Source: an uncultured Lacinutrix sp. (lineage in GTDB: Bacteria; Bacteroidota; Bacteroidia; Flavobacteriales; Flavobacteriaceae). From it: a DNA stretch of 64,000 nt. Position numbers and translations under genes: made by a program. The stretch lies in NCBI GenBank assembly GCA_937129145.1, contig CAKZMU010000015.1, forward strand, positions 1-64,000, in the 5' to 3' direction. The notes beneath the pieces were generated by a model. The model had not been told where the DNA came from. It made no database searches and saw only the letters and a list, made by a program, of their open reading frames with translations. Position 1 is the first letter of the stretch; each line of letters begins with the position of its first letter. This document shows positions 8,463 to 18,200 of the stretch, one piece after another.

Positions 8463-8901
8463 TGAATTAATAAAACAAAAAAGTTGGTGGAAAAGCCATA
8501 GAAAATGGATAATCCCATCTGTTGCCATTGTGATAATATTAATTTCGGTACTCTTTTCTTCAGGTCTTGGTGGAGTTTTAGGCGATTACTCAAAAGCTTA
8601 CACCGAATCAAGTTTATTTGAAAAAGCTATAGAAAAAGCCCAACAAAATAAACGCGTAAATGAAACACTAGGGAGGATTGAACCTATTGGCAATATGGCC
8701 ATTTTTAATGGTTATGTAACGTATTCTGATGATAATAATTCAGTAAATACTACAATAAAACTTTTTTGTGAAAAGGGTAAAGCTATGCTTGATATTTCTG
8801 CTGATAGAATTGATAATATTTGGAGTTATAAAGAAATTAAAATTCGTATAAAAAGTCCGCCAGAAAGGAAAGAAACTATAGAAATATTAAAAATCAATTA
8901 A
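8455..8901 (+). CDS. Coa1/Tim21-like membrane-anchored protein
   Basis: One N-terminal membrane anchor (about residues 19-39, WIIPSVAIVIILISVLFSSG) is followed by a periplasmic domain of about 100 residues. The pattern KRVNETLGRIEPIG, then a glycine-containing strand and KGKAMLDISADRIDNIWSYK matches the cytochrome oxidase assembly Coa1-like family (PF08695) in bacteria, whose bacterial role is unproven. It overlaps the regulator gene at its 5' end (ATGAATAA), so the two are translationally coupled. Assignment is by pattern only. Confidence 0.65.
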   Translation: MNNELIKQKSWWKSHRKWIIPSVAIVIILISVLFSSGLGGVLGDYSKAYTESSLFEKAIEKAQQNKRVNETLGRIEPIGNMAIFNGYVTYSDDNNSVNTTIKLFCEKGKAMLDISADRIDNIWSYKEIKIRIKSPPERKETIEILKIN

Positions 8902-8920
8902 ATAAAAAAATTTATCAATC

Positions 8921-8939
8921 TACTTTGAAATTCAAAGTG
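8921..8939 (+). promoter_or_regulatory. 19-bp dyad operator candidate, copy 2
   Basis: TACTTTGAAATTCAAAGTG repeats the dyad of 7359-7377, with six-base perfect arms ACTTTG and CAAAGT and a different five-base spacer. It lies 18 bases before the ATG of the six-gene operon starting at 8958. The arms are conserved while the spacer differs, as expected for a protein-binding site. Confidence 0.55.
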
Positions 8940-8957
8940 AAATTTAATAGAATCAAC

Positions 8958-10376
8958 ATGAAACATATAAAATTAATTATCGCATCCATTTTATTCAGCA
9001 CTTTATTTTATAACCAACAAATTGGGTTGAACCTGTCTATTTTTAGTGTATTAAGCCTCGTTATTTTGGCAATAAGCAATACACATAAATTCAGAAATAA
9101 AATCACAATATGCTATTCAATAATATATGCATTTACTGCTGCGTTGGTTTTTATTCAACATACCAACCTTTCTATTCTAGCAAACATAATAGCCTTTATA
9201 ACTTTGGTTGGTAGTGTGACAGAATCAAAATCATCCATTTATGTACAATGGTATAATGGTATTTACACTAGTATTGTAGGTTATTTTCATAGAAGATTTA
9301 TCAATCAAAATATAAAAGAAGAAGAGACCAAAAAAAAGACTATTGATGCTTTACATTTAACAAAACTCATTGGTATTCCATTAGTGTTCATTATTGGTTT
9401 TATAGTTCTTTATAAAAATGGCAACCCTATTTTTAATGATATTATTTCACAAATAAATTTTGATTTTATCAATCTGCAATGGTTGTTATTTACAGCATTA
9501 GGCTATTATTTGTTTAGTAATATATTTAGTCCTGTTCAAATTGATTCTGCAACAAATATAGATTTACAAACTAGCAACACATTACGTCAATCTAAAGTAT
9601 CTTCAGTTGAAGCGCTTAAGAAAGAAAAGCAATTAGGCACCACATTATTGCTACTTCTTAATATACTTATTGTTTTCTATATAATAACAGATGTTATCTC
9701 ATTAACTACAACCAATTCAACTCATGCCTCTGTACTTTCCAGTCAAGTTCACAACGGAATAAATACATTGATAGCTTCAATAATCATTGCCATTATAATA
9801 ATACTCTACTTTTTTAGAGGAGATCTTAATTTTTTCAAGGATAATAAAATGCTAAAAAACCTGTCTTACACTTGGATTTTTTTAAATGCAGTACTTGTAT
9901 TTTTAATAGCCACAAAAAATTACAATTATATAGCGTCATTTGGATTAACCTACAAACGCATAGGTGTTAACATTTATCTTTTTTTAACCCTTATTGGTTT
10001 AATCACAACATTACTAAAAGTTTCTAAAATCAAGAATTCCTGGTATATATTAAGAATAAATACACGAATAGCGTTTGTACTTCTAATACTTTTTAGCATA
10101 ATGGATTGGGACTATTCCATTACAAAATACAACATAAATCATGCACCTTCATTAGACTTAAATTACCTGATTAATTTATCAAACAACAATGCTGTTTTAC
10201 TTAATGAGTATAGAAAATCAACTAACCTTAACACAGAACAAAGCAATAGAATTTTTGATAAGCATCGTGATTATATAAACACAGTTAATAATAGAAACTG
10301 GCAAGAATACACGTATTCAAATTTAAAACTAAAAGCAACTACTGATAAAACAATAACAAATGCATATTCTAAGTAA
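8958..10376 (+). CDS. DUF4173/DUF4153-like multi-pass membrane protein
   Basis: The product of about 472 residues has roughly 11-12 hydrophobic helices. A marker of the DUF4173 family is the late block ASFGLTYKRIGVNIYLFL, preceded by VHNGINTLIASIIIAIIIIL. The last ~70 residues are hydrophilic. I chose the ATG at 8958; a TTG 11 codons upstream lies inside the dyad operator. It heads an operon reaching 13189 in which every junction overlaps or is under ten bases. The function is unknown; some DUF4173 genes are next to regulators of envelope stress. Confidence 0.7.
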   Translation: MKHIKLIIASILFSTLFYNQQIGLNLSIFSVLSLVILAISNTHKFRNKITICYSIIYAFTAALVFIQHTNLSILANIIAFITLVGSVTESKSSIYVQWYNGIYTSIVGYFHRRFINQNIKEEETKKKTIDALHLTKLIGIPLVFIIGFIVLYKNGNPIFNDIISQINFDFINLQWLLFTALGYYLFSNIFSPVQIDSATNIDLQTSNTLRQSKVSSVEALKKEKQLGTTLLLLLNILIVFYIITDVISLTTTNSTHASVLSSQVHNGINTLIASIIIAIIIILYFFRGDLNFFKDNKMLKNLSYTWIFLNAVLVFLIATKNYNYIASFGLTYKRIGVNIYLFLTLIGLITTLLKVSKIKNSWYILRINTRIAFVLLILFSIMDWDYSITKYNINHAPSLDLNYLINLSNNNAVLLNEYRKSTNLNTEQSNRIFDKHRDYINTVNNRNWQEYTYSNLKLKATTDKTITNAYSK

Positions 10377-10746
10377 CATTGGCAAATCATCGCTTTTAGC
10401 AGCTTCCATCTTTTGGATTGTTTTATTATCTAGTGATTTAGGTATGAATTGGGATTTTATACCATATATGTTTCTTTCATTAATTCCAATATACATAATT
10501 TGTGCGCTAACCATTTTAATCACTATTTGTCCAATATTTTGGTTTTTAGAAAACGATAATTGTAGTAGGCAAAGAATTTTTAAAACTTACTTTCCAATCT
10601 ATACAATAATAGCCCTTGGGTTTTGTTTATACCGTGTCTATAAATCTTCGTTTGATATTTTAGACTTAAGTTTTTATGTTTCGGCATATATAACTACAGT
10701 ACAATCTTGGGTATGGTTCGCAAAGACAAAAAACAAACAACATTAA
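10360..10746 (+). CDS. small membrane protein, unknown function
   Basis: This 128-residue protein has four hydrophobic segments (for example SLLAASIFWIVLLSS and FLSLIPIYIICALTILITI) and a short basic C-terminus. It overlaps the end of the preceding gene by 17 bases and is followed after seven bases by the SanA-like gene, so it is co-transcribed and probably translationally coupled. No family recognised. Confidence 0.65.
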   Translation: MHILSNIGKSSLLAASIFWIVLLSSDLGMNWDFIPYMFLSLIPIYIICALTILITICPIFWFLENDNCSRQRIFKTYFPIYTIIALGFCLYRVYKSSFDILDLSFYVSAYITTVQSWVWFAKTKNKQH

Positions 10747-10753
10747 AGCTAAA

Positions 10754-11386
10754 ATGAAAAAAATACTAAAATTCCTTTTACTCTGTGTCTTATTATTATT
10801 TGGAAGCATTTACATTCCCAATAAAACTATAATTACAAATGCTCAAGGATTAACTTATAATTCTATTTCTAAAATACCAAAAAATAAAGTAGGTCTTCTT
10901 TTAGGCACAAGCAAATACGTTGCTAACGGAAACATTAACCTCTACTATAAATACAGAATAAATGCTGCAGTCGAACTATATGAATCTGGAAAAATTGACT
11001 TTGTTTTAGTTAGTGGTGATAATAGCACTAAAAGTTATGATGAACCATCAACTTTTAAAAGCGATTTAATAGCTAAAGGTATTCCTGAAGAAAAAATCTA
11101 TTTAGATTATGCAGGTTTTAGAACATTAGACTCCGTTATAAGAGCAAAAGAGATATTTAGTCAAGATTCTATTACAGTCATTTCTCAAAAGTTTCATAAC
11201 GAACGTGCAATATATTTAGCAAAAAAACATGATATACAAGCTATTGGATTTAATGCCAAAGATGTAAGTAGAAGGTCTGGTTTTAAAACAAATCTCAGAG
11301 AATATTTTGCTAGAACAAAAGCTGTATTAGATATAGTAACAGGAAAGAATCCAAAATTCTTAGGAGAAAAAATAGAAATAAAATGA
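10754..11386 (+). CDS. SanA/ElyC-like DUF218 envelope protein
   Basis: An N-terminal signal anchor (about residues 4-20) precedes a DUF218 domain. Typical blocks are VGLLLGTSKYV, YKYRINAAVELYESGKIDFVLVSGDN, YDEPSTFKSDLIAKGIPEEKI in pieces, and ITVISQKFHNERAIYLAKKH. SanA of enteric bacteria contributes to the envelope barrier against vancomycin at high temperature, and ElyC acts in peptidoglycan precursor control; the biochemical activity is not settled. The length (210) is close to E. coli SanA. It overlaps the downstream oxygenase-like gene by four bases (ATGA). Confidence 0.85.
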   Translation: MKKILKFLLLCVLLLFGSIYIPNKTIITNAQGLTYNSISKIPKNKVGLLLGTSKYVANGNINLYYKYRINAAVELYESGKIDFVLVSGDNSTKSYDEPSTFKSDLIAKGIPEEKIYLDYAGFRTLDSVIRAKEIFSQDSITVISQKFHNERAIYLAKKHDIQAIGFNAKDVSRRSGFKTNLREYFARTKAVLDIVTGKNPKFLGEKIEIK

Positions 11387-12165
11387 ACACATCATATTTC
11401 GTAAATAAAAACTCCATAGTAAGAGACATTTGGGGAAAGAGTGATACCATTCTCTTCATTTTTGCAGGTGCTTCTGCTGAATTTGCTCTTAACAAAGCGG
11501 TTGATTGGTTATACTTTACTGGTAAGCTACCAGCAGACCCAATTGGCAGATTGTTCTCAACCGTTTCTTATGCTCGTAAAATTGTGTTTTCTGATACAGA
11601 AACTGCAAAACATGCGATTGATACCATGACAAAAATCCATGCGAATGTTGAAAACAAACGTGGTTACAATATTCCCGATTGGGCCTATAGAGATGTATTG
11701 TTCATGCTAATTGATTATTCCATTAGGTCGTATGAATTGCTGGAACGTAAACTCAAACTAACAGAAAAAGAAGAAGTCTTTAATGTATTTCTTAAGGTTG
11801 GTATTGATATGAACATGCAAGGGTTGCCAAAAACCTTTAGTGAGTGGGAAACCATGAGACAAGAACATTTACAAAACAACCTTGAATACAGCAATTATAC
11901 TACCGATTTGTATAAACAATACCAAAAACATTTAGGATTAACGCGTTATAAAATTTTGTTGGAAACTCAAAAATTATTAGCTCCAAAAGAAATTTATACA
12001 CTCCTAAATTTTAAACATGCACCTATTTTAAAGCCTTTAATTTCACTCTATAAGTTGAGCAGGACTTTTAAAATAGATTGGATTTTTAAAGCCCTACTCC
12101 TACCACCTCAATATAAAAAACAGATTAAAAAACTAGACATCACTAATACTGCAATGGCATACTAA
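11383..12165 (+). CDS. MpaB/rubber-oxygenase-like DUF2236 protein
   Basis: The protein of 260 residues fits DUF2236 (ER-bound oxygenase MpaB / latex-clearing Lcp fold), an all-helical, often haem-binding domain. Diagnostic parts are AGASAEFALNKAVDWLYFTG, PIGRLFSTVSYARKIVFSD, the helix with MTKIHANV (the histidine region often near the haem) and YRDVLFMLIDYSIRSYELL. No signal peptide is visible. Substrate unknown. It lies in the middle of a membrane-protein operon, with a four-base overlap upstream and no gap downstream. Confidence 0.75.
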   Translation: MNTSYFVNKNSIVRDIWGKSDTILFIFAGASAEFALNKAVDWLYFTGKLPADPIGRLFSTVSYARKIVFSDTETAKHAIDTMTKIHANVENKRGYNIPDWAYRDVLFMLIDYSIRSYELLERKLKLTEKEEVFNVFLKVGIDMNMQGLPKTFSEWETMRQEHLQNNLEYSNYTTDLYKQYQKHLGLTRYKILLETQKLLAPKEIYTLLNFKHAPILKPLISLYKLSRTFKIDWIFKALLLPPQYKKQIKKLDITNTAMAY

Positions 12166-12534
12166 ATGAAATTTTCAAAAATATATTTTATACTATTTGT
12201 AATTCTATTTATCATAGAAGTGTGCATTGCCTATTTTTTAAAAACAGGCTTTATTCGTCATACTGTCGGTGATTTTTTAGTGGTCATTATGTTGTACTGT
12301 TTGCTTAAAAGTTTTTTAATCATAAAGCCAATGCAATCAGCCCTAATTGTACTAATCATAGCTTTTATAGTTGAATTTATGCAACTCACATCGTTTCTTG
12401 AATGGTTCAATCTACAAGACAATAACATGGCTAAAATAATATTTGGAAGCACATTTCATGTGTCTGATTTGGTTGCTTACACTTTAGGTATCATCACAAC
12501 CCTAATAATTGAAAACAAATTGAACAATGACTAA
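12166..12534 (+). CDS. DUF2809 membrane protein
   Basis: Four membrane helices in 122 residues, with the family pattern GFIRHTVGDFLVVIMLYCLL, AFIVEFMQLTSF and STFHVSDLVAYTLGI. DUF2809 proteins are small integral membrane proteins of unknown function, sometimes linked with VanZ-like proteins. The ATG follows directly after the stop of the oxygenase-like gene, and the end overlaps the next gene by eight bases. Confidence 0.8.
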   Translation: MKFSKIYFILFVILFIIEVCIAYFLKTGFIRHTVGDFLVVIMLYCLLKSFLIIKPMQSALIVLIIAFIVEFMQLTSFLEWFNLQDNNMAKIIFGSTFHVSDLVAYTLGIITTLIIENKLNND

Positions 12535-13189
12535 TTTAAAAACACTCATAAGCTCACGATTTCAGTTACTCACCTACATTGCGTTGTCAATGATGTTAAG
12601 TGGGTTTTTGCTGCTATTACGCATAAAACTTAATCAATCATTTTATTATTTGTTTTTAGTCTGGAATTTGTTCTTGGCTTTTATTCCGTTTTGTATCACG
12701 TTATATTTAAGGAGTAAAACTCAAGTCACCAAAACAAAGCTATTTATCTATTTTACAATTTGGCTATTATTTCTACCAAATGCGCCATACATAATAACCG
12801 ATTTGCTCCATTTTAAAAGAAGTACAAGTCATTTTTTATGGTTAGATATTTTAATGGTTATATCATTCGCCATAAATGGGTTGGTGCTTTTTTACTTGAC
12901 ACTTTTAGATATGGAAAGCTTATTGAAGAAATTTATGCACACTAAGACAATCAAAATTTTATTGATTGCTATTTTCTTCTTAACAGGTTTCGGAATTTAC
13001 TTAGGTCGCTTTTTAAGATTTAATTCGTGGGATATTTTGCAACACCCAGAAATGCTTATCGAAAGTATTTTTGAAATATTGATTACACCCACTCAGCACC
13101 TTGAAGCTTGGGCTTTTACTTTCTGTTTTGGTGCTTTTTTAAGTTTGACGTATCATGTCATTAAATCTATAAAACAAACTAATCTCTAA
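12527..13189 (+). CDS. DUF1361 membrane protein
   Basis: The family marker WLLFLPNAPYIITDLLHF is present near residue 85, followed by WLDILMVISFAINGLVLFYL and FGIYLGRFLRFNSWDIL. About six to seven membrane helices are seen over 220 residues. The function is unknown. It is the last gene of the operon that starts at 8958. Its 3' end overlaps the convergent DinB-like gene by 11 bases, so read-through from either side would produce antisense RNA. Confidence 0.85.
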   Translation: MTNLKTLISSRFQLLTYIALSMMLSGFLLLLRIKLNQSFYYLFLVWNLFLAFIPFCITLYLRSKTQVTKTKLFIYFTIWLLFLPNAPYIITDLLHFKRSTSHFLWLDILMVISFAINGLVLFYLTLLDMESLLKKFMHTKTIKILLIAIFFLTGFGIYLGRFLRFNSWDILQHPEMLIESIFEILITPTQHLEAWAFTFCFGAFLSLTYHVIKSIKQTNL

Positions 13190-13763
13190 CTTTCCCTTGG
13201 AGCACACTAACATTTGAATTAAATGGATTTCCAGACGTACGTCTATGTGTAATTACTTGTCCTACGTGCCATACAGCATCAGCAATTGGACCGTTTATTT
13301 GATTCCAAAATGGATATTCGGTAGTGTTTTCTCCTCTAACAAATACCATAGTAAATTCACTTAAGTCGTCAACTTCCCTAAAAATATCAGCAGCTTGCTT
13401 TAATAAATTTAAAGTCTTTGCTCTTTTTTCGGCAAAGGTCATTTCAGGTTCTTCTGCAAAAGTATTTGGTTTCTTTAATGCTGAATTGATTATGGTTTTT
13501 GTCAATCCGTAAATATGGTCAATGGTTTCACCAGTTGTTCTTCCTCCTTCACTAGGCTTAAATGCTAAATCTTCATCACGCAAACCTTCAGTTGCCCAAT
13601 AATATCGAAATCCTAATCCATCAATTAGTCGAGCGACCACAGTCCCTTCATTATATTCCGAAGGATAATCTGGAATTTGGTAATAAGGCAAATCATTACT
13701 CTGTGCGTTAGTACTATTAACTATCAATAAAAGGGCTACAAATAAAATTGATTTCATTTTCAT
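13179..13763 (-). CDS. secreted DinB-fold protein
   Basis: A signal peptide (about residues 1-20, ending NAQS) precedes a four-helix DinB/YfiT-like domain. The three likely metal histidines are in TIDHIYG, WHVGQ and ITHRR, the usual HxxxH-plus-H arrangement of metal-dependent DinB hydrolases or thiol transferases. Most DinB proteins are cytoplasmic; an exported version of 194 residues is common in Bacteroidota. No partner gene is adjacent in the same direction. Confidence 0.8.
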   Translation of the reverse strand: MKMKSILFVALLLIVNSTNAQSNDLPYYQIPDYPSEYNEGTVVARLIDGLGFRYYWATEGLRDEDLAFKPSEGGRTTGETIDHIYGLTKTIINSALKKPNTFAEEPEMTFAEKRAKTLNLLKQAADIFREVDDLSEFTMVFVRGENTTEYPFWNQINGPIADAVWHVGQVITHRRTSGNPFNSNVSVLQGKVRD

Positions 13764-13810
13764 AATTAAATAATTTAGCTAAAGTTATTAATAAAAAGCA
13801 TATAAAAGTA

Positions 13811-13842
13811 GAATCCCTCCAAGAATACTCTCGAAGGGATTC
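13811..13842 (-). terminator. candidate terminator after susD
   Basis: GAATCCCT and AGGGATTC form an eight-base stem around 16 bases. On the minus strand the stem is followed by TACTTTTATA, a weak T-rich tract. It lies between the end of the SusC/SusD operon and the DinB-like gene. Confidence 0.4.
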
Positions 13843-13927
13843 ACCGAATTAAGAACCAATTAAAATTGGCACCAACCTTTTTCTTAATTCATAGCTATAA
13901 AAGTTATCGTTAGTTTAAACTTTTATA

Positions 13928-15256
13928 TTAGTAATCAGGGTTTTGAGTTAACAATGGGTTTCTATCTCTTGCCGATTGTGGAATTGGAAAAATCAGCTTA
14001 TTATCGTTATAAGGCATTCCTCCAATATCTCGCTGTGTGCGTTTATAATCATGCAATACAAACCCTTCGAAACCTAATTCCAGTTCTCTTTCATTTAATA
14101 TTAAATCTAATGTTAATGCTCCTAAAGCTGGAGCCGATGACCTTGCTCTTAGGGTGTTTATCTCCACTAATGGGTCTAATCCTAATGATGTTCCTTCTCT
14201 AAAATTAGATTCAGCTCGAATAAGATGCATCTCTGCCAAACGTACTTGCTCAGTATTTGCAAATTGCCGTACATATTTCGAGCTTAGAGTTAATCCAGCA
14301 TCTGTATAGTAGAAATTTCCTCGTTCATCTAAAGGAGAATCAAATTTGCTCAAATATGCTGGTGTTATAGAAATATCACCACCTCTACCTCCTAAAGCTT
14401 GCGTTGCAAAATGCTGAACGTGTCTATTAACACCTTCTTGGGTTGTAATTATCCACGAGAAAATAGTTTCAGCTGTGTTATTATCCGAATCAAAAACGGC
14501 ACTAAATGTTGGCATTAAACTGTGTCCGCTATTTTCAATAACATCATGCGCAGCATCTCTTGCAGCACTATAGTTACCTTGTTGTAAATAGACCCTCGCC
14601 AATAACGCTTGAGCCGCATATTTATCGGCTCTATTCCCATTATCACCAGGTAAAACCGCATAAGCATCTGTGAGGTCGCTTATAGCTTGAGTATAGACTT
14701 CTTCAGCTGTATTTCTAGGTACTTGCCTAGTAACATTTGGTGGGTCTAATACTATTGGAACTGCTTCTTGGGTATTTCCTCCTGCGGAATTGTACTGTTG
14801 CCCAAAAAGTCGAGCCATGTCAAAATAACCTAGCCCTCTTAGGAACTTTGCTTCACCTTCAACGCGATTTTTTCTATCTGAGTCTGAAAATTTGTCTAAA
14901 TTATCTAAAACCGTGTTGACATTTCCAAATAGCAAATAATAGTTTCCATAAATGGTATTTGCAGACCCATTGTTATTTATCATTTGCTTAAAGTAAACGT
15001 CTCTTAGGTTAGCAAAAGTTCCATTCCACTCCACTTGGTCTGTATTACCAAATAGCACACTAATGTTTGCTATATCTCCATCATAATTAGCTCTACCTGT
15101 TGTGTATGCTCCAACTAAAATAGCTTCAATATTATCGGCTGTTTCAGTTGCAACGCCTTCACTAACACTTTGCTGAGGTTCGATATCCAATTCGCTTTCG
15201 CATGAAACCATGTAAAACGAACATAAAAGAATGATTATATATTTTATATTTTTCAT
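13928..15256 (-). CDS. SusD/RagB-family surface lipoprotein
   Basis: SusD-like proteins are surface lipoproteins that cap the partner SusC channel and bind the nutrient. A lipobox (MVSCESELD, Cys19) follows the signal peptide. TPR-like SusD helices include AEGEAKFLRGLGYFDMARLFG-like sequence split by charged residues, and the C-terminus has LILNERELELGFEGFVLHDYKR and GMPYNDNKLIFPIPQSA in pieces. At 442 residues it is on the short side of the family (usually 450-600). It begins nine bases after susC, as usual. The ligand is unknown. Confidence 0.93.
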   Translation of the reverse strand: MKNIKYIIILLCSFYMVSCESELDIEPQQSVSEGVATETADNIEAILVGAYTTGRANYDGDIANISVLFGNTDQVEWNGTFANLRDVYFKQMINNNGSANTIYGNYYLLFGNVNTVLDNLDKFSDSDRKNRVEGEAKFLRGLGYFDMARLFGQQYNSAGGNTQEAVPIVLDPPNVTRQVPRNTAEEVYTQAISDLTDAYAVLPGDNGNRADKYAAQALLARVYLQQGNYSAARDAAHDVIENSGHSLMPTFSAVFDSDNNTAETIFSWIITTQEGVNRHVQHFATQALGGRGGDISITPAYLSKFDSPLDERGNFYYTDAGLTLSSKYVRQFANTEQVRLAEMHLIRAESNFREGTSLGLDPLVEINTLRARSSAPALGALTLDLILNERELELGFEGFVLHDYKRTQRDIGGMPYNDNKLIFPIPQSARDRNPLLTQNPDY

Positions 15257-15265
15257 AACGTATTT

Positions 15266-18200
15266 TTAAAAGGTTAAATTAACTCCGAGTGTAAATGTTT
15301 TAGCTGGTGGTGCCGAATAAAATGTGTTTCCCACATTAGTATTTGTATTGGCATCATCGTTGGATGATTCTGGGTCGTAACCTCGATAATCTGTAATCGT
15401 AATTAGATTTAACCCTGCCAAATACACTCTAACTTTACTAAAACCAATATTCTTTAAAACACTTTCAGGTAATGAATACCCTAATGTTATATTTCTAAGT
15501 CTAATAAAATCGGCATCTTGTAAATACCTAGAACTTGCTGAGTGACCATTATTTCTAAACAATCTTGCTTGTGGTACATTGGTAATATCTCCAGGGTTTT
15601 GCCATCTATTTTTAAAAACATATACATCTTGATTATCTAAACCGTTACCAAAACCTGTTTCTTGATATTGCCCTGCATTATTATATAAACTTGCTCCCCA
15701 TTGACCTTGGAAGGTAAACGAAAAATCGAATGTTTTATAAGTTAAATTACTCGACAACCCTCCAATAAGGTCAGGATTTGGATTACCCATGATAACACGT
15801 TGTGCCTGAGAAAAATCGTTAGTAGTTGTTTTATCTAAAGAGCCATCAGGGTTTTCGGTATTTAAATAATATAAAGCATCACCATTTGCTGGGTCAACAC
15901 CTGCATATTCTGCCATATAAAAAGCATTTATAGGCTCACCTTCCCTTAATATGTTTCGGCCAGTAATAAGGTCTGCTCCATTAGGTAAATTTGTTACCTT
16001 ATTTTTATTGGTTGCAATATTAAAACTGGTTTTCCATGTTAAGTCATCCGTTTGAATATTTGTAGTATTTAAAACAAATTCGAACCCTTTATTTTCAAGG
16101 TTTCCAACATTTTTAAGGATAGCGTGTCCTGGAGCTCCAGCTTCAAATGGAATACGCTCGTTAAAAATTAAATCGTTTGTTTTCTTCACATAATAATCTA
16201 TTTCACCACTTATTCTATTATTAAGAAATCCGAAGTCAATCCCTATATCAGTTTGGGCAGTTTCCTCCCATTTTAAATCTGGGTTTTCAATTTGCGTAAA
16301 TGCAATACCTGAAACACCATCATAAGCAGTTCCTCCATAAAGCCCTAGACTTCCGAAGTTAGAAACAGGTGTATTACCATTTATTCCCCAACTTGCTCTT
16401 AGCTTTAAATTTGAAACAACATTAGAGCTTTTTAAGAAATCTTCTTCTGAAATAATCCACCCAGCTGAAGCTGCAGGGAAATAGCCATTACGTTGGTCTG
16501 CACCAAATCGTGATGATGCATCATTACGAAGTGATGCCTTTAAAAGATATTTATTGTTGTAACTAAAAGTTGCTCTCGCAAAATAAGATACTTGTGCCCA
16601 ATTTGTAAAAGTCCCTGTTCCTGCCGAAATCGTTGCTGCACTAGATACTGATTTAAAATCATCGGTTGGAAAACCATCACCAGTAACCGAAGTTGCTCTA
16701 TTTTTCAACCTAGTATAGGTCATACCAGCAACAAGATTCAAATCAGACGATTCTCCAAACGTATGGTCGAACGTGATATAATTGTTGGTCGATATGATTT
16801 CAGTTCCATTATTGGATGCAAATGTTTGACCATTTGTTGATTGAAATGGTGCCAATCTTCCAGTATTTCTATCTACTGTTTGGCTTAAATAATCGTAGCC
16901 AAATTCAGTTCTAAAACTTAAAGATGGTAAAAATTTATAGTCTCCAAAAACCTTACTTAAAATTCTTCTAACTGATGTTTTTCTAAAAGAATGCTTGTCT
17001 TGCAACAAGAAGTTTGCATATAGAGTCCCATCATTTGGTTCCCCATTATCTAAATATACTGGAGAAGTTGGCACTTGTGCAATTGCTTGCAGTGGTGTTG
17101 TAAACGAATTATCGCCAGATATTCTATTAATAATTGTACTGGAATAATTAGCGTTGAGACCCACATCAAATTTATCGCTTACCTTATGGTCTAAGTTTGC
17201 TCTTAAACTATAACGCTTTAAGTTATTGCCTCTTACAATTCCTTCGGTATCATTATAAGCTCCTGAAATAAAACTTGTTGTTTTTTCATTTCCTCCAGAA
17301 ACTGATACGTTTATATCTTTTGTAATACTACTTTGAAAAGCTTCTTCTTGCCAATCGGTATCTACATCTCTCCAGTCTTCATCACCTTGATATCTAGGTA
17401 AACGTCCATCTACCCATGCATCTGAAGCAGCTTGGTCTGCAAAAAATCCACTATTAAAAGCTGACTCTCTAATAAGTTCTTCATACTGTGCAGCATTTAA
17501 CCAATCTCTTTTATTTGTAGGCTCTCCAACTGTTGTTGAAAAATCTACAGATACTTTAGAATCGCCTTGCTTCCCTCTTTTTGTAGTGATTAAAATAACA
17601 CCATTAGTTCCTTTTGCTCCATAAATTGCTGTTGCAGATGCATCTTTTAAAATATCAATTGAGGCAACATCATTTGGATTTAGAGATAGTAACGGATTCA
17701 AATTTGCTCCAATAGAAGAGGTGTTTCTATTATTCATTTCAATACCATCAATAATATAAAGCGGTTCTTGTGATGCCGAAACCGAGGAAAGACCTCTAAT
17801 AATAGTTTTTACGCCACCTTCAACTTTACCGTTTACTTGCGTGATTTGTACACCAGCAGCTTTACCCACAATGGCTCCTTGAAAACTTGGTGTAGAAACG
17901 CCTTCGATTTGGCTTGCATCGATTTTTGCAACATTATCGGTTAGTAATCTTTTGGATTGTGTACCATAACCAATTACTACAACCTCTTCCAATGCTGCTG
18001 CATCTTCTTCCATCGTCACATTTATTGTGTTGGAAGATGCTACTGTTATCTCAACAGATTTAAGTCCTACGTATGTAAATGCAAGGATTTGACCTTCATT
18101 TACATTAATTGAATATTTACCATCGAAATCTGTTTGAGTTCCATTTGTTGTGCCCTTAACAACAATATTAACACCAATAAGAGGAACACCAGATTGGTCC

